From positions 930,001 to 994,000 of the forward strand of contig BSBM01001447.1 of NCBI GenBank assembly GCA_027924585.1: DNA of 64,000 bases, in the 5' to 3' direction. The position numbers and the translations under genes are program-made. This document shows, one piece after another, positions 24,063-35,294 of the stretch (positions within the stretch are counted from its first letter, which is position 1; every line of letters begins with the position of its first letter). The notes below the pieces were generated by a model that made no database searches, was not told where the DNA came from, and worked only from the letters and a program-made list of their open reading frames with translations. This DNA is from Larix kaempferi. Lineage: Eukaryota; Streptophyta; Pinopsida; Pinales; Pinaceae.

Positions 24063-26737
24063 GGATGTCCCATTGGTAGACAAGCGTCCACACCAACTTT
24101 CGTGACGTTCCTAGCGATTTTCTTCCCGTGTAAGCCCAAGTCAAGCGAAAACGCACGATCGAGTTTCAACTTTGACCAACTTCTCGGAATCGAAATTCGA
24201 GAATAGTTTTGGATGTCCCATTGGTAGACAAGCGTCCACACCAACTTTCGTGACGTTCCGAGCTATTTTCTCCCCCTTTAAAGCCCAAGTCTAGTGAAAA
24301 CGCACGGTCGAGTTTCGAATTTGACCAACTTCTCGGAATTAAAAATTGAGCATAGATTTGGATGTCCCGTTGGTAGACAAATGCACACGCCAACTTTCAG
24401 GACGTTCCGAGCTATTTTCTCACCCTTTAAGCCCAAGTCTAGCGAAAGCGCACGATCGAGTTTCAACTTTGTCCAACTTCTCGGAATCGAAATTCGAGAA
24501 TAGTTTTGGATGTCCCATTTGTAGACAAGCGTCCACACCAACTTTCGTGATGTTCCGAGCTATTTTTCTCCCCATTTAAGCCCAAGGCTAGTGAAAACGC
24601 ACGGTCGAGTTTCAAATTTGACCAACTTCTCAGAATTAAAAATTGAGCATAGATTTGGATGTCCCGTTGGTAGACAAATGCGCACGCCAACTTTCGTGAC
24701 GTTCCGAGCTATTTTCTCACCCTTTAAGCCTAAGTGTAGCGAAAATGCACGGTCCATTTTCAACTTTGACCAACTTCTAGGAATTTAAATTTGCGAATGG
24801 ATTTGGATGTCACATTGGTAAACGAGCGTCCACGCCAACTTTCGTGACGTTCCGAGCTATTTTCGCACCCCTTTAAGCCCAAGTCTAGCGAAAACGCACG
24901 ATCGAGTTTCAACTTTGACTAACATCTCGGAATTGAAATTTGAGAATAGTTTTGGATGTCCCATTGGTACACAAGCGTCCACACCAACTTTCGTAACGTT
25001 CCGAGTTATTTTCACACCCTTTAAGCCCAACTCTAGCGAAAACGCATGATCGTGTTTCAACTTTGATTAACTTCTCGGAATTGAAATTTCAGAATAGTTT
25101 TGGATGTCGCATTGGTAGACAAGCGTCCACACACCAACTTTCGTGACGTTCCGAGCTATTTTCTCCCCCTTTAAGCCCAAGTCTAGTGAAAACGCACGGT
25201 CGAGTTTCGAATTTGACCAACTTCTCGGAATTGAAAATTGAGCATAGATTTGGATGTCCCGTTGGTAGACAAATGCGCACGCCAACTTTCGTGACGTTCC
25301 GAGCTATTTTCTCCCCCTTTAAGCCCAAGTCTAGCGAAAACGCACGATCGAGTTTCAAATTTGACCAATTTCTCGGAATTGAAAATTGAGCATAGATTTG
25401 GATGTCCCCATTGGTAGACAAATGCGCACGCCAACTTTCGTGACGTTCCGAGCTATTTTCACACCCTTTAAGCCCAAGTCAAGCGAAAACGCACGATCGA
25501 GTTTCAACTTTGACCAACTTCTCGGAATCGAAATTCAAGAATAGTTTTGGATGTTCCATTGGTAGACAAGCGTCCACACCAACTTTCGTGACGTTCCGAG
25601 CTATCTTCTCCCCTTATAAGCCCAAGTCTAATGAAAACGCACGGTCGAGTTTCGAATTTGAACCAACTTCTCGGAATTAAAAATTGAGCATAGATTTGGA
25701 TGTCCCGTTGGTAGACAAATGCGCACGCCAACTTTCATGACGTTCCGAGCTATTTTCTCACCCTTTAAGCCCAAGTCTAGCGAAAGCGCACGATCGAGTT
25801 TCAACTTTGACCAACTTCTCGGAATCGAAATTTGAGAATAGTTTGGGATGTCCCATTGGTACACGAGCGTCCACGCCAACTTTCGTGACTTTCCGACCTA
25901 TTTTCTCACCCTTTAATCCTAAGTCTAGCGAAAATGCACGGTCGATTTTCAACTTTGACCAACTTCTCGGAATATAAATTTGAGAATAGATTTGGATGTC
26001 GTATTGGTAGGCGAGGGTCCACGCCAACTTTCGTGAAATTCCGAGCTATTTTCACACCCTTTAAGCCCAAGTCTAGCGAAAATGCACGATCGAGTTTCAA
26101 CTTTGAACCAACTTCTCGAAATTTAAATTTGAGAATAGTTTTGGATGTCGCATTGGTAGGCGAGGGTCCACGCCAACTTTCATGAAATTCCGAGCTATTT
26201 TCACACCCTTTAAGCCCAAGTCTAGCGAAAATGCACGATCGAGTTTCAACTTTGACCAACTTCTCGAAATTTAAATTTGAGAATAGTTTTGGATGTCGCA
26301 TTGGTAGGCGAGGGTCCACGCCAACTTTCGTGAAGTTCTGAGCTATTTTCACACCGTTTAAGCCCAAGTCTAGCGAAAATGCATGATCGAGTTTCAACTT
26401 TGACCAACTTCTCGGAATTGAAATTTGAGAATAGTTTTGGATGTCCCATTGGTAGACAAGCATCCACACCAACTTTCATGACGTTCCGAGCTATTTTCTC
26501 CCCCTTAAAGCCCAAGTCTAGCGAAAACGCACGGTCGAGTTTCCAATTTGACCAACTTCTCGGAATAGAAAAATTGAGCATAGATTTGGATGTCATGTTG
26601 GTAGACAAATGCGCACGCCAACGTTCGTGACGTTCTGAGCTATTTTCTCCTCCCTTTAAGCCTAAGTCTAGCGAAAAACACACGGTCGAGTTTCGAATTT
26701 GACCAACTTCTCGGAATTAAAAATTGAGCATAGATTT

Positions 26738-26801
26738 GGATGTCCCGTTGGCAGAAAAAATGCGCACGCCAACTTTCGTCACATTACGAGCTAATGGATT
26801 T
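26738..26801 (+). repeat. 64-bp truncated monomer
   Basis: The 63-bp class junction with one extra A (GCAGAAAAAATGCGC). It lies in unit 1 of the 2.5-kb duplication. Confidence 0.85.
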
Positions 26802-27392
26802 CGATGTCACATTAGTAGACGAGCATCCACGCCAACTTTCGTGACATTCTGAGCTATTTTCTCACCCTTTAGGCCCAAGTCTAGCGAAAACGCACGATCG
26901 AGTTTCAACTTTGACTAACTTCTCGGAATTGAAATTTGAGAATAGTTTTGGTGTCCCATTGGTAGACAAGCGTCCACACCAACTTTCGTGACATTCGGAG
27001 CTATTTTCTCCCCCTTTAAGCCCAAGTCTAGTGAAAACGCACGGTCAAGTTTCGAATTTGACCAACTTCTCGGAATTAAAAATTGAGCATAGATTTGGAT
27101 GTCCCGTTGGTAGACAAATGCGCACGCCAACTTTCGTGACGTTCCGAGCTATTTTCTCACCCTTTAAGCCTAAGTGTAGCGAAAATGCATGGTCGAATTT
27201 CAACTTTGACCAACTTCTCGGAATTTAAATTTGCGAATGGATTTGGATGTCGCATTGGTAGACGATTGTCCACGCCAACTTTCGTGACGTTCCGAGCTAT
27301 TTTCGCACCCTTTAAGCCCAAGTCTAGCAAAAACGCACGATCGAGTTTCAACTTTGACTAACTTCTCGGAATTGAAAATTTAGCTTAGATTT

Positions 27393-27485
27393 GGATGTCT
27401 CGTTGGTAGACAAATGCGCACGCCAACGCACGATCGAGTTTCAACTTTGTCAAACTTCTCGGAATCGAAATTCGAGAATAGTTTT
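27393..27485 (+). repeat. 93-bp truncated monomer
   Basis: GCGCACGCCAACGCACGATC shows a 55-bp loss that removes the whole core between two CAAC/ACGCAC-like sites. It is absent from the partner unit at 29.9 kb and from D', so it is a private recent change. Confidence 0.85.
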
Positions 27486-28670
27486 GGATGTCCCATTGGT
27501 AGACAAGCGTCCACACCAACTTTCGTGACGTTCCGAGCTATTTTCTCCCCCTTTAAGCCCAAGTCTAGTGAAAACGCACGGTCGAGTTTTCGAATTTGAC
27601 CAACTTCTCGGAATTGAAAATTGAGCATAGATTTGGATGTCCCATTGGTAGACAAATGCGCACGCCAACTTTAGTGACGTTCCGAGCTATTTTCACACCC
27701 TTTAAGCCCAAGTCTAGCGAAAATGCACGATCGAGTTTCAACTTTGTCCAACTTCTCGGAATCGAAATTCGAGAATATTTTTGGATGTCCCATTGTTAGA
27801 AAAGCGTCCAATCCAACTTTCGTGACGTTTCAAGCTATTTTCTCCCCCTTTAAGCCCAAGTCTAGCGAAAATTCACGGTCGATTTTCAACTTTCACCATC
27901 TTCTCGGAATATAAATTTCAGAATAGATTTGGATGTCACATTGGTAGACGAGCGTCCACGCCAACTTTCGTGACGTTCCGAGCTATTTTCTCCCCCTTTA
28001 AGCCCAAGTCTAGCGAAAACGCACGGTCGAGTTTCGAATTTGACCAACTTGTCGGAATTAAAAATTGAGCACAAATTTGGATGTCCCGTTGGTAGACAAA
28101 TGCGCACGCCAACTTTTGTGACGTTCCGAGCTATTTTCTCACCCTTTAAGCCTAAGTCTAGCGAAAACGCACGGTCAAGTTTCGAATTTGACCAACTTCT
28201 CGGAATTAAAAATTGAGCATAGATTTGGATGTCCCGTTGGTAGAAAAATGCGCACGCCAACTTTCGTGACGTTTCGAGCTATTTTCACACCCTTTAAGCC
28301 CAAGTCTAGCGAAAGCGCACGATCGAGTTTCAACTTTGTCCAACTTTTCAGAATCGAAATTCGAGAATAGTTTTGGATGTCCCATTGGTAGACAAGCGTC
28401 CACACCAACTTTCGTGACGTTCCGAGCTATTTTCTCCCCCTTTAAGCCCAAGCCTAGTGAAAACGCAAGGTCGAGTTTCAAATTTGACCAACTTCTCAGA
28501 ATTAAAAATTGAGCATAGATTTGGATGTCCCGTTGGTAGACAAATCCGCACGCCAACTTTCGTGACGTTCCGAGCTATTTTCACACCCTTTAAGCCCAAG
28601 TCTAGCGAAAACGCATGATCGAGTTTCAACTTTGATTAACTTCTCGGAATTGAAATTTCAGAATAGTTTT

Positions 28671-28966
28671 GGATGTCGTATTGGTAGACAAGCGTCCACA
28701 CCAACTTTCATGACGTTCCGAGCTATTTTCTCCCCCTTTAAGCCCAAGTCTAGTGAAAACGCACGGTCGAGTTTCGAATTTGACCAACTTCTCGGAATTG
28801 AAAATTGAGCATAGATTTGGATGTCCCGTTGGTAGAAAAATGCGCACGCCAACTTTCGTGACGTTCCGAGCTATTTTCACACCCTTTAAGCCCAAGTCTA
28901 GCGAAAGCGCACGATCGAGTTTCAACTTTGTCCAACTTCTCGGAATCGAAATTCGAGAATAGTTTT
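28671..28966 (+). repeat. 296-bp dimeric higher-order unit M1-M5 (exemplar)
   Basis: The anchors at 28,671, 28,819 and 28,967 delimit one M1-like monomer and one M5 hybrid. The next monomer is again M1-like. Equivalent dimers recur in blocks D and D', where the M2/M3 pair of the trimer has been collapsed into M5. Block D therefore has a different local period (296 bp) from the 444-bp trimer in other blocks. Confidence 0.8.
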
Positions 28967-29090
28967 GGATGTCCCATTGGTAGACAAGCGTCCACACCAA
29001 CTTTCGTGACGTTCCGAGCTATTTTCTAACCCTTTAAGCCCAAGTCTAGCGAAAACGCACGGTCGAGTTTCGAATTTGATTAACTTCTCG

Positions 29091-31520
29091 GAATAGAAAA
29101 TTGAGCATAGATTTGGATGTCATGTTGGTAGACAAATGCGCACACCAACGTTCGTGACGTTCTGAGCTATTTTCTCACCCTTTAAGCCTAAGTCTATCGA
29201 AAACACACGGTCGAGTTTCGAATTTTACCAACTTCTCGGAATTAAAAATTGAACATAGATTTGGATGTCCCGTTGGCAGAAAAATGCGCACGCCAACTTT
29301 CGTCACATTACGAGCTAATGGATTTCGATGTCACATTAGTAGACGAGCGTCCACGCCAACTTTCGTGACATTCTGAGCTATTTTCTCACCCTTTAGGCCC
29401 AAGTCTAGCGAAAACGCACGATCGAGTTTCAACTTTGACTAACTTCTCGGAATTGAAATTTGAGAATAGTTTTGGATGTCCCATTGGTAGACAAGCGTCC
29501 ACACCAACTTTCGTGACGTTCGGAGCTATTTTCTCCCCCTTTAAGCCCAAGTCTAGTGAAAACGCACGGTCAAGTTTCGAATTTGACCAACTTCTCGGAA
29601 TTAAAAATTGAGCATAGATTTGGATGTCCCGTTGGTAGACAAATGCGCACGTCAACTTTCGTGACGTTCCGAGCTATTTTCTCACCCTTTAAGCCTAAGT
29701 GTAGCGAAAATGCATGGTCGAATTTCAACTTTGACCAACTTCTCGGAATTTAAATTTGCGAATGGATTTGGATGTCACATTGGTAGACGATTGTCCACGC
29801 CAACTTTCGTGACGTTCCGAGCTATTTTCGCACCCTTTAAGCCCAAGTCTAGCAAAAACGCACGATCGAGTTTCAACTTTGACTAACTTCACGGAATTGA
29901 AATTTGAGAATAGTTTTGGATGTCCCATTGGTACACGAGCGTCCACGCCAACTTTCGTGACGTTCCGAGCTATTTTCTCCCCCTTTAAGCCCAAGTCTAG
30001 TGAAAACGCACGGTCGAGTTTCGAATTTGACCAACTTCTCGGAATTGAAAATTGAGCATAGATTTGGATGTCCCATTGGTAGACAAATGCGCACGCCAAC
30101 TTTAGTGACGTTCCGAGCTATTTTCACACCCTTTAAGCCCAAGTCTAGCGAAAATGCACGATCGAGTTTCAACTTTGTCCAACTTCTCGGAATCGAAATT
30201 CGAGAATATTTTTGGATATCCCATTGTTAGAAAAGCGTCCAATCCAACTTTCGTGACGTTTCAAGCTATTTTCTCCCCCTTTAAGCCCAAGTCTAGCGAA
30301 AATTCACGGTCGATTTTCAACTTTCACCATCTTCTCTGAATATAAATTTCAGAATAGATTTGGATGTAACATTGGTAGACGAGCGTCCACGCCAACTTTC
30401 GTGACGTTCCGAGCTATTTTCTCCCCCTTTAAGCCCAAGTCTAGCAAAAAACGCACGGTCGAGTTTCGAATTTGACCAACTTGTCGGAATTAAAAATTGA
30501 GCACAAATTTGGATGTCCCGTTGGTAGACAAATGCGCACGCCAACTTTCGTGACGTTCCGAGCTATTTTCTCACCCTTTAAGCCTAAGTCTAGCGAAAAC
30601 GCACGGTCAAGTTTCGAATTTGACCAACTTCTCGGAATTAAAAATTGAGCATAGATTTGGATGTCCCGTTGGTAGAAAAATGCGCACGCCAACTTTCGTG
30701 ACGTTCCGAGCTATTTTCACACCCTTTAAGCCCAAGTCTAGCGAAAGCGCACGATCGAGTTTCAACTTTGTCCAACTTTTCAGAATCGAAATTCGAGAAT
30801 AGTTTTGGATGTCCCATTGGTAGACAAGTGTCCACACCAACTTTCGTGACGTTCCGAGCTATTTTCTCCCCCTTTAAGCCCAAGCCTAGTGAATACGCAA
30901 GGTCGAGTTTTGAATTTGACCAACTTCTCAGAATTAAAAATTGAGCATAGATTTGGATGTCCCGTTGGTAGACAAATCCGCACGCCAACTTTCGTGACGT
31001 TCCGAGCTATTTTCACACCCTTTAAGCCCAAGTCTAGTGAAAATGCACGATCGAGTTTCAACTTTGATTAACTTCTCGGAATTGAAATTTCAGAATAGTT
31101 TTGGATGTCGTATTGGTAGACAAGCGTCCACACCAACTTTCATGACGTTCCGAGCTATTTTCTCTCCCTTTAAGCCCAAGTCTAGTGAAAACGCACGGTC
31201 GAGTTTCGAATTTGACCAACTTCTCGGAAATGAAAATTGAGCATAGATTTGGATGTCCCGTTGGTAGACAAATGCGCACGCCAACTTTCGTGACGTTCCG
31301 ATCTATTTTCACACCCTTTAAGCCCAAGTCTAGCGAAAGCGCACGATCGAGTTTCAACTTTGTCCAACTTCTCGGAATCGAAATTCGAGAATAGTTTTGG
31401 ATGTCCCATTGGTAGACAAGCGTCCACACCAACTTTCGTGACGTTCCGAGCTATTTTCTATCCCTTTAAGCCCAAGTCTAGCGAAAACGCACGGTCGAGT
31501 TTTGAATTTGATTAACTTCT
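29091..31520. repeat. Nested 2.5-kb tandem duplication, unit 2
   Basis: Second copy of the 26.57-29.09 kb unit. It ends where sequence after TTGATTAACTTCTCG departs from the unit start. D' (about 44.7-46.95 kb) holds a single copy. At 46.1 kb D' shares GGATGTAACATTGG with this unit (30.36 kb), while unit 1 has GGATGTCACATTGG (27.93 kb). Confidence 0.8.
29263..29325 (+). repeat. 63-bp truncated monomer
   Basis: Same class junction, in unit 2 of the nested duplication. It lies 2,525 bp from its partner at 26,738. Confidence 0.9.
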
Positions 31521-33365
31521 CGAAATTGAAAATTGAGAATAGTTTTTGATGTCCCATTGGTAGACAAGCGTCCACACCAACTTTCGTGACGTTCCGAGCT
31601 ATTTTCTCCCCGTTTAAGCCCAAGTCAAGCGAAAACGCACGAACGAGTTTCAACTTTGACCAACTTCTCAGAATTGAAATTTGAGAATAGTTTTGGATGT
31701 CCCATTGGTAGACAAGCGTCCACACCAACTTTCGTGACGTTCCGAGCTATTTTCTCCCCGTTTAAGCCCAAGTCAAGCGAAAACGCACGATTGAGTTTCA
31801 ACTTTGACCAACTTCTCGGAATTGAAATTTGAGAATAGTTTTGGATGTCCCATTGGTAGACAAGCGTCCACACCAACTTTCGTGACGTTCCGAGCTATTT
31901 TCGCCCCCTTTAAGCCCAAGTCTAGCGGAAACGCACGGTCGAGTTTCAAATTTGATTAACTTCTCGGAATTGAAAATTGAGAATAGTTTTGGATGTCCCA
32001 TTGGTAGACAAGCGTCCACACCAACATTTGTGACGTTCCGAGCTATTTTCTCTCAGTTTAAGCCCAAGTCAAGCGAAAACGCACGATCGAGTTTCGAATT
32101 TGACCAACTTCTCAGAATTGAAAATTGAGCATAGATTTGGATGTCCCGTTGGTAGAAAAATGCTCACGCCAACTTTCGTGTCGTTCCGAGCTATTTTCAC
32201 ACCCTTTAAGCCCAAGTCTAGCGAAAGCGTACGATCGAGTTTCAACTTTGTCCAACTTCTCGGAATCGAAATTCGAGAATAGTTTTGGATGTCCTATTGC
32301 TAGACAAGAGTCCACACCAACTTTCGTGATGGTCCGAGCTATTTTCTCCCCCTTTAAGCCCAAGTCTAGCGAAAACGCACGGTCGAGTTTCGAGTTTGAA
32401 TAACTTCTCGGAATTGAAAATTGAGCATAGATTTGGATGTCCCGTTGGTAGACAAATGTGCACGCCAACTTTCGTGACGTTCTGAGCTATTTTCACACCC
32501 TTTAAGCCCAAGTCTGGCGAAAACGCACGATCGAGTTTCAACTTTGACCAACTTCTCAGAATTGAAATTTGAGAATAGTTTTGGATGTCCCATTGGTAGA
32601 CAAGCGTCCACACCAACTTTCGTGACGTTCTGAGCTATTTTCTCCCCGTTTAAGCCCAAGTCAAGCGAAAACGCACGATCGAGTTTCAACTTTGACCAAC
32701 TTCTCGGAATCGAAATTCGAGAATAGTTTTGGATGTCCCATTGGTAGACAAGCGTCCACACCAACTTTCGTGATGTTTCGAGCTATTTTCTCCCCCTTTA
32801 AGCCCAAGTTTAGCGAAAACGCACGGTCGAGTTTCGAATTTGACCAACTTCTCGGAATTGAAAATTCAGCATAGATTTGGATGTCCCGTTGGTAGACAAA
32901 TGCTCACGCCAACTTTCGTGACGTTCCGAGCTATTTTCTCCCCCTTTAAGCCCAAGTCTAGCGAAAACGCACGATCGAGTTTAAACTTTGACCAACTTCT
33001 CGGAATTTAAATTTGAGAATGGTTTTGGATGTCCCATTGGTAGACGAGCATCCACGCCAACTTTCGTGACGTTCCGAGCTATTTTCTCATTTTTTAAGCC
33101 CAAGTCTAGCGAAAACGCACGATCGAGTTTCGAATTTGACCAACTTATCAGAATTGAAAATTGAGCATAGATTTGGATGTCCCGTTGGTAGACAAATGCG
33201 CACGCCAACTTTCGTGACGTTCTGAGCTATTTTCTCACCCTTTAAGCCTAGGTCTAGCGGAAACGCATGGTCGAGTTTCGAATTTGACCAACTTCTCGGA
33301 ATTAAAAATTGAGCATAGATTTGGATTTCATGTTGGTAGACAAATGCGCACGCTAACTTTCGTGA

Positions 33366-34169
33366 CGTTGCGAGCTATTTTCTCCCCCTTTAAGCCCAAG
33401 TCTAGCAAAAACGCACGGTCGAGTTTCAACTTTGACCAACTTCTCGGAATTAAAAATTGAGCATAGATTTGGATGTCCTGTTGGTAGACAAATGCGCACG
33501 CCAACTTTTGTCACATTACGAGCTAATGGATTTGGATGTCACATTGATAGACAAGCGTCCACGCCAACTTTCGTGACGTTCCGAGCTATTTTCACACCCT
33601 TTAGGCCCAAGTCTAGCGAAAACGCACGATCGAGTTTCAACTTTGACTAACTTCTCAGAATTGAAATTTGAGAATAGTTTTGGATGTCCCATTGGTAGAC
33701 AAGCGTCCACACCAACTTTCGTGATGTTCTGAGCTATTTTGTCCCCCTTTAAGCCCAAGTCTAGTGAAAACGCACGGTCAAGTTTCGAATTTGACTAACT
33801 TCTCGGAATTAAAAATTGAGCATAGATTTGAATGTCCCGTTGGTAGACAAATGCGCACGCCAACTTTCGTAACGTTCCGAGCTATTTTCTCACCCTTTAA
33901 GCCTAAGTGTAGCAAAAATGCACGGTCGATTTTCAACTTTGACCAACTTCTCAGAATTTGAATTTGCGAATGGATTTGGATGTCACATTGGTAGACGAGC
34001 GTCCACGCCAACTTTCGTGACATTCCGAACTATTTTCGAACCCTTTAAGCCCAAGTCTAGCGAAAATGCACGATCGAGTTTCAACTTTGACTAACTTCTC
34101 GGAATTGAAATTTGAGAATAGTTTTGGATGTCCGATTGGTACACGACCGTCCACGCCAACTTTCGAGAC
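33366..34169. repeat. Block E, copy 1
   Basis: This short block pairs with 50,167-50,970 at a constant offset of 16,801 bp. It begins near CGTGACGTTGCGAGC, where similarity switches from 48.54 kb (left side) to 50.17 kb (right side). It includes a 63-bp monomer at 33,471, CATTGATAGACAAGCGTCC and TTTTCGAACCCTTTAAGCCC. Confidence 0.8.
33471..33533 (+). repeat. 63-bp truncated monomer
   Basis: Class junction followed by TGGATGTCACATTGATAGAC. It pairs with the copy at 50,272. Confidence 0.9.
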
Positions 34170-35161
34170 GTTCCGAGCTATTTTCGCACCCTTTAAGCCT
34201 AAGTCTAGCGAAAACGCACGATCGAGTTTCAACTTTGACTAACTTCTCGGAATTGAAATTTGAGAATAGTTTTGGATGTCCCATTGGTAGACAAGCGTCC
34301 ACACCATCTTTCGTGACGTTCCGAGCTATTTTCTCCCCCTTTAAGGCCAAGTCTAGTGAGAAGGCACGGTCGAGTTTCGAATTTGACCAACTTCTCGGAA
34401 TTGAAAATTGAGGATAGAGTTGGATGTCCCGTTGGTAGACAAATGCGCACGCCAAATTTCGCGACGTTCCGAGCTATTTTCTCACCCTTTAAGCCTAAGT
34501 CTAGCGAAAACGCACGGTCGAGTTTCGAATTTGACCAACTTCTCGGAATTAAAAATTGAGCATAGATTTGGATGTCCCGTTGGTAGACAAATGCGCACGC
34601 CAACTTTCGTGATGTTCCGAGCTATTTTCTCACCCTTTAAGCCTAAGTCTAGCGAAAACGCACGATCGAGTTTCAACTTTGATTAACTTCTCGGAATTGA
34701 AATTTGGGAATAGTTTTGGATGTCCCATTGGTAGACAAGCGTCCACACCAACTTTCGTGACGTTCCGAGCTATTTTCTCCCCCTTTAAGGCCAAGTCTAG
34801 TGAAAAGGCACGGTCGAGTTTCGAATTTGACCAACTTCTTGGAATTGAAAATTGAGCATAGATTTGGATGTCTCGTTGGTAGACAAATGCGCGTGCCAAC
34901 TTTCGTGACGTTCCGAGCTATTTTGTCACCCTTTAAGCCCAATTCTAGTGAAAATGCACGGTTGATTTTCAACTTTGACCAACTTCTCGGAATATAATTT
35001 TGAGCATAGATTTGGATGTCCCGTTGGTAGACAAATGCGCACACCAATTTTCGTCACATTACTAGCTAATTTCACACCCTTTAAGCTCAAGTCGAGCGAA
35101 AACACACGGTCGAGTTTTGAATTTGACCAACTTCTCGGAATTGAAAATTGAGCATAGATTT

Positions 35162-35294
35162 GGATGTCCCATTGGTAGACAAATGCGAACACCAACTTTC
35201 GTGACGTTCCAAGCTATTTTCTCCTCTACCGAAAACGAACGGTCGAGTTTCAACTTTCACCAACTTCTCGTAATTGAAGATTGAGCATTGTTTT
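35162..35294 (+). repeat. 133-bp truncated monomer, copy 2
   Basis: Same TTTTCTCCTCTACCGAAAAC deletion as at 5,782, exactly 29,380 bp to the right. Confidence 0.95.

Larger units (their letters stand above)
26565..29090. repeat. Nested 2.5-kb tandem duplication, unit 1
   Basis: The unit starts at GGAATAGAAAAATTGAGC and ends before the next GGAATAGAAAATTGAGC at about 29,090. It matches the following unit at offsets of 2,525 bp in its left part and 2,432 bp in its right part. The 93-bp difference equals the truncated monomer at 27,393, present only here. Both units contain a 63-64-bp monomer, CATTAGTAGACGAGC, GACGATTGTCCACGCC and CCATTGTTAGAAAAGCGTCC. Confidence 0.8.
21987..33365. repeat. Block D, copy 1
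   Basis: This block pairs with D' (40,001-48,540). Offsets step from 18,014 (22.0-22.5 kb) to 18,310 (22.9-23.6), 18,447 (24.6), 18,294 (25.9), 18,142 (27.0), 15,764 (30.6) and 15,173 bp (32.1-33.2). Nearly all steps are whole monomers plus small indels. It is rich in M1-M5 dimers and contains an extra 2.5-kb tandem duplication that D' lacks. Confidence 0.85.
4790..34169. repeat. 29.4-kb super-repeat unit (blocks A-B-C-D-E)
   Basis: The 29,380-bp offset between block A (from about 4,790) and A' (from about 34,170) holds for at least 5 kb. For example, the unique 133-bp monomer lies at 5,782 and at 35,162. The start is placed where similarity begins, at CCGAGCTATTTTCGCACCC. A single further unit is partly present to the right, disrupted by the 18-kb duplication. 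No third full unit is in view, so the true periodicity of the wider array is unknown. Confidence 0.7.
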
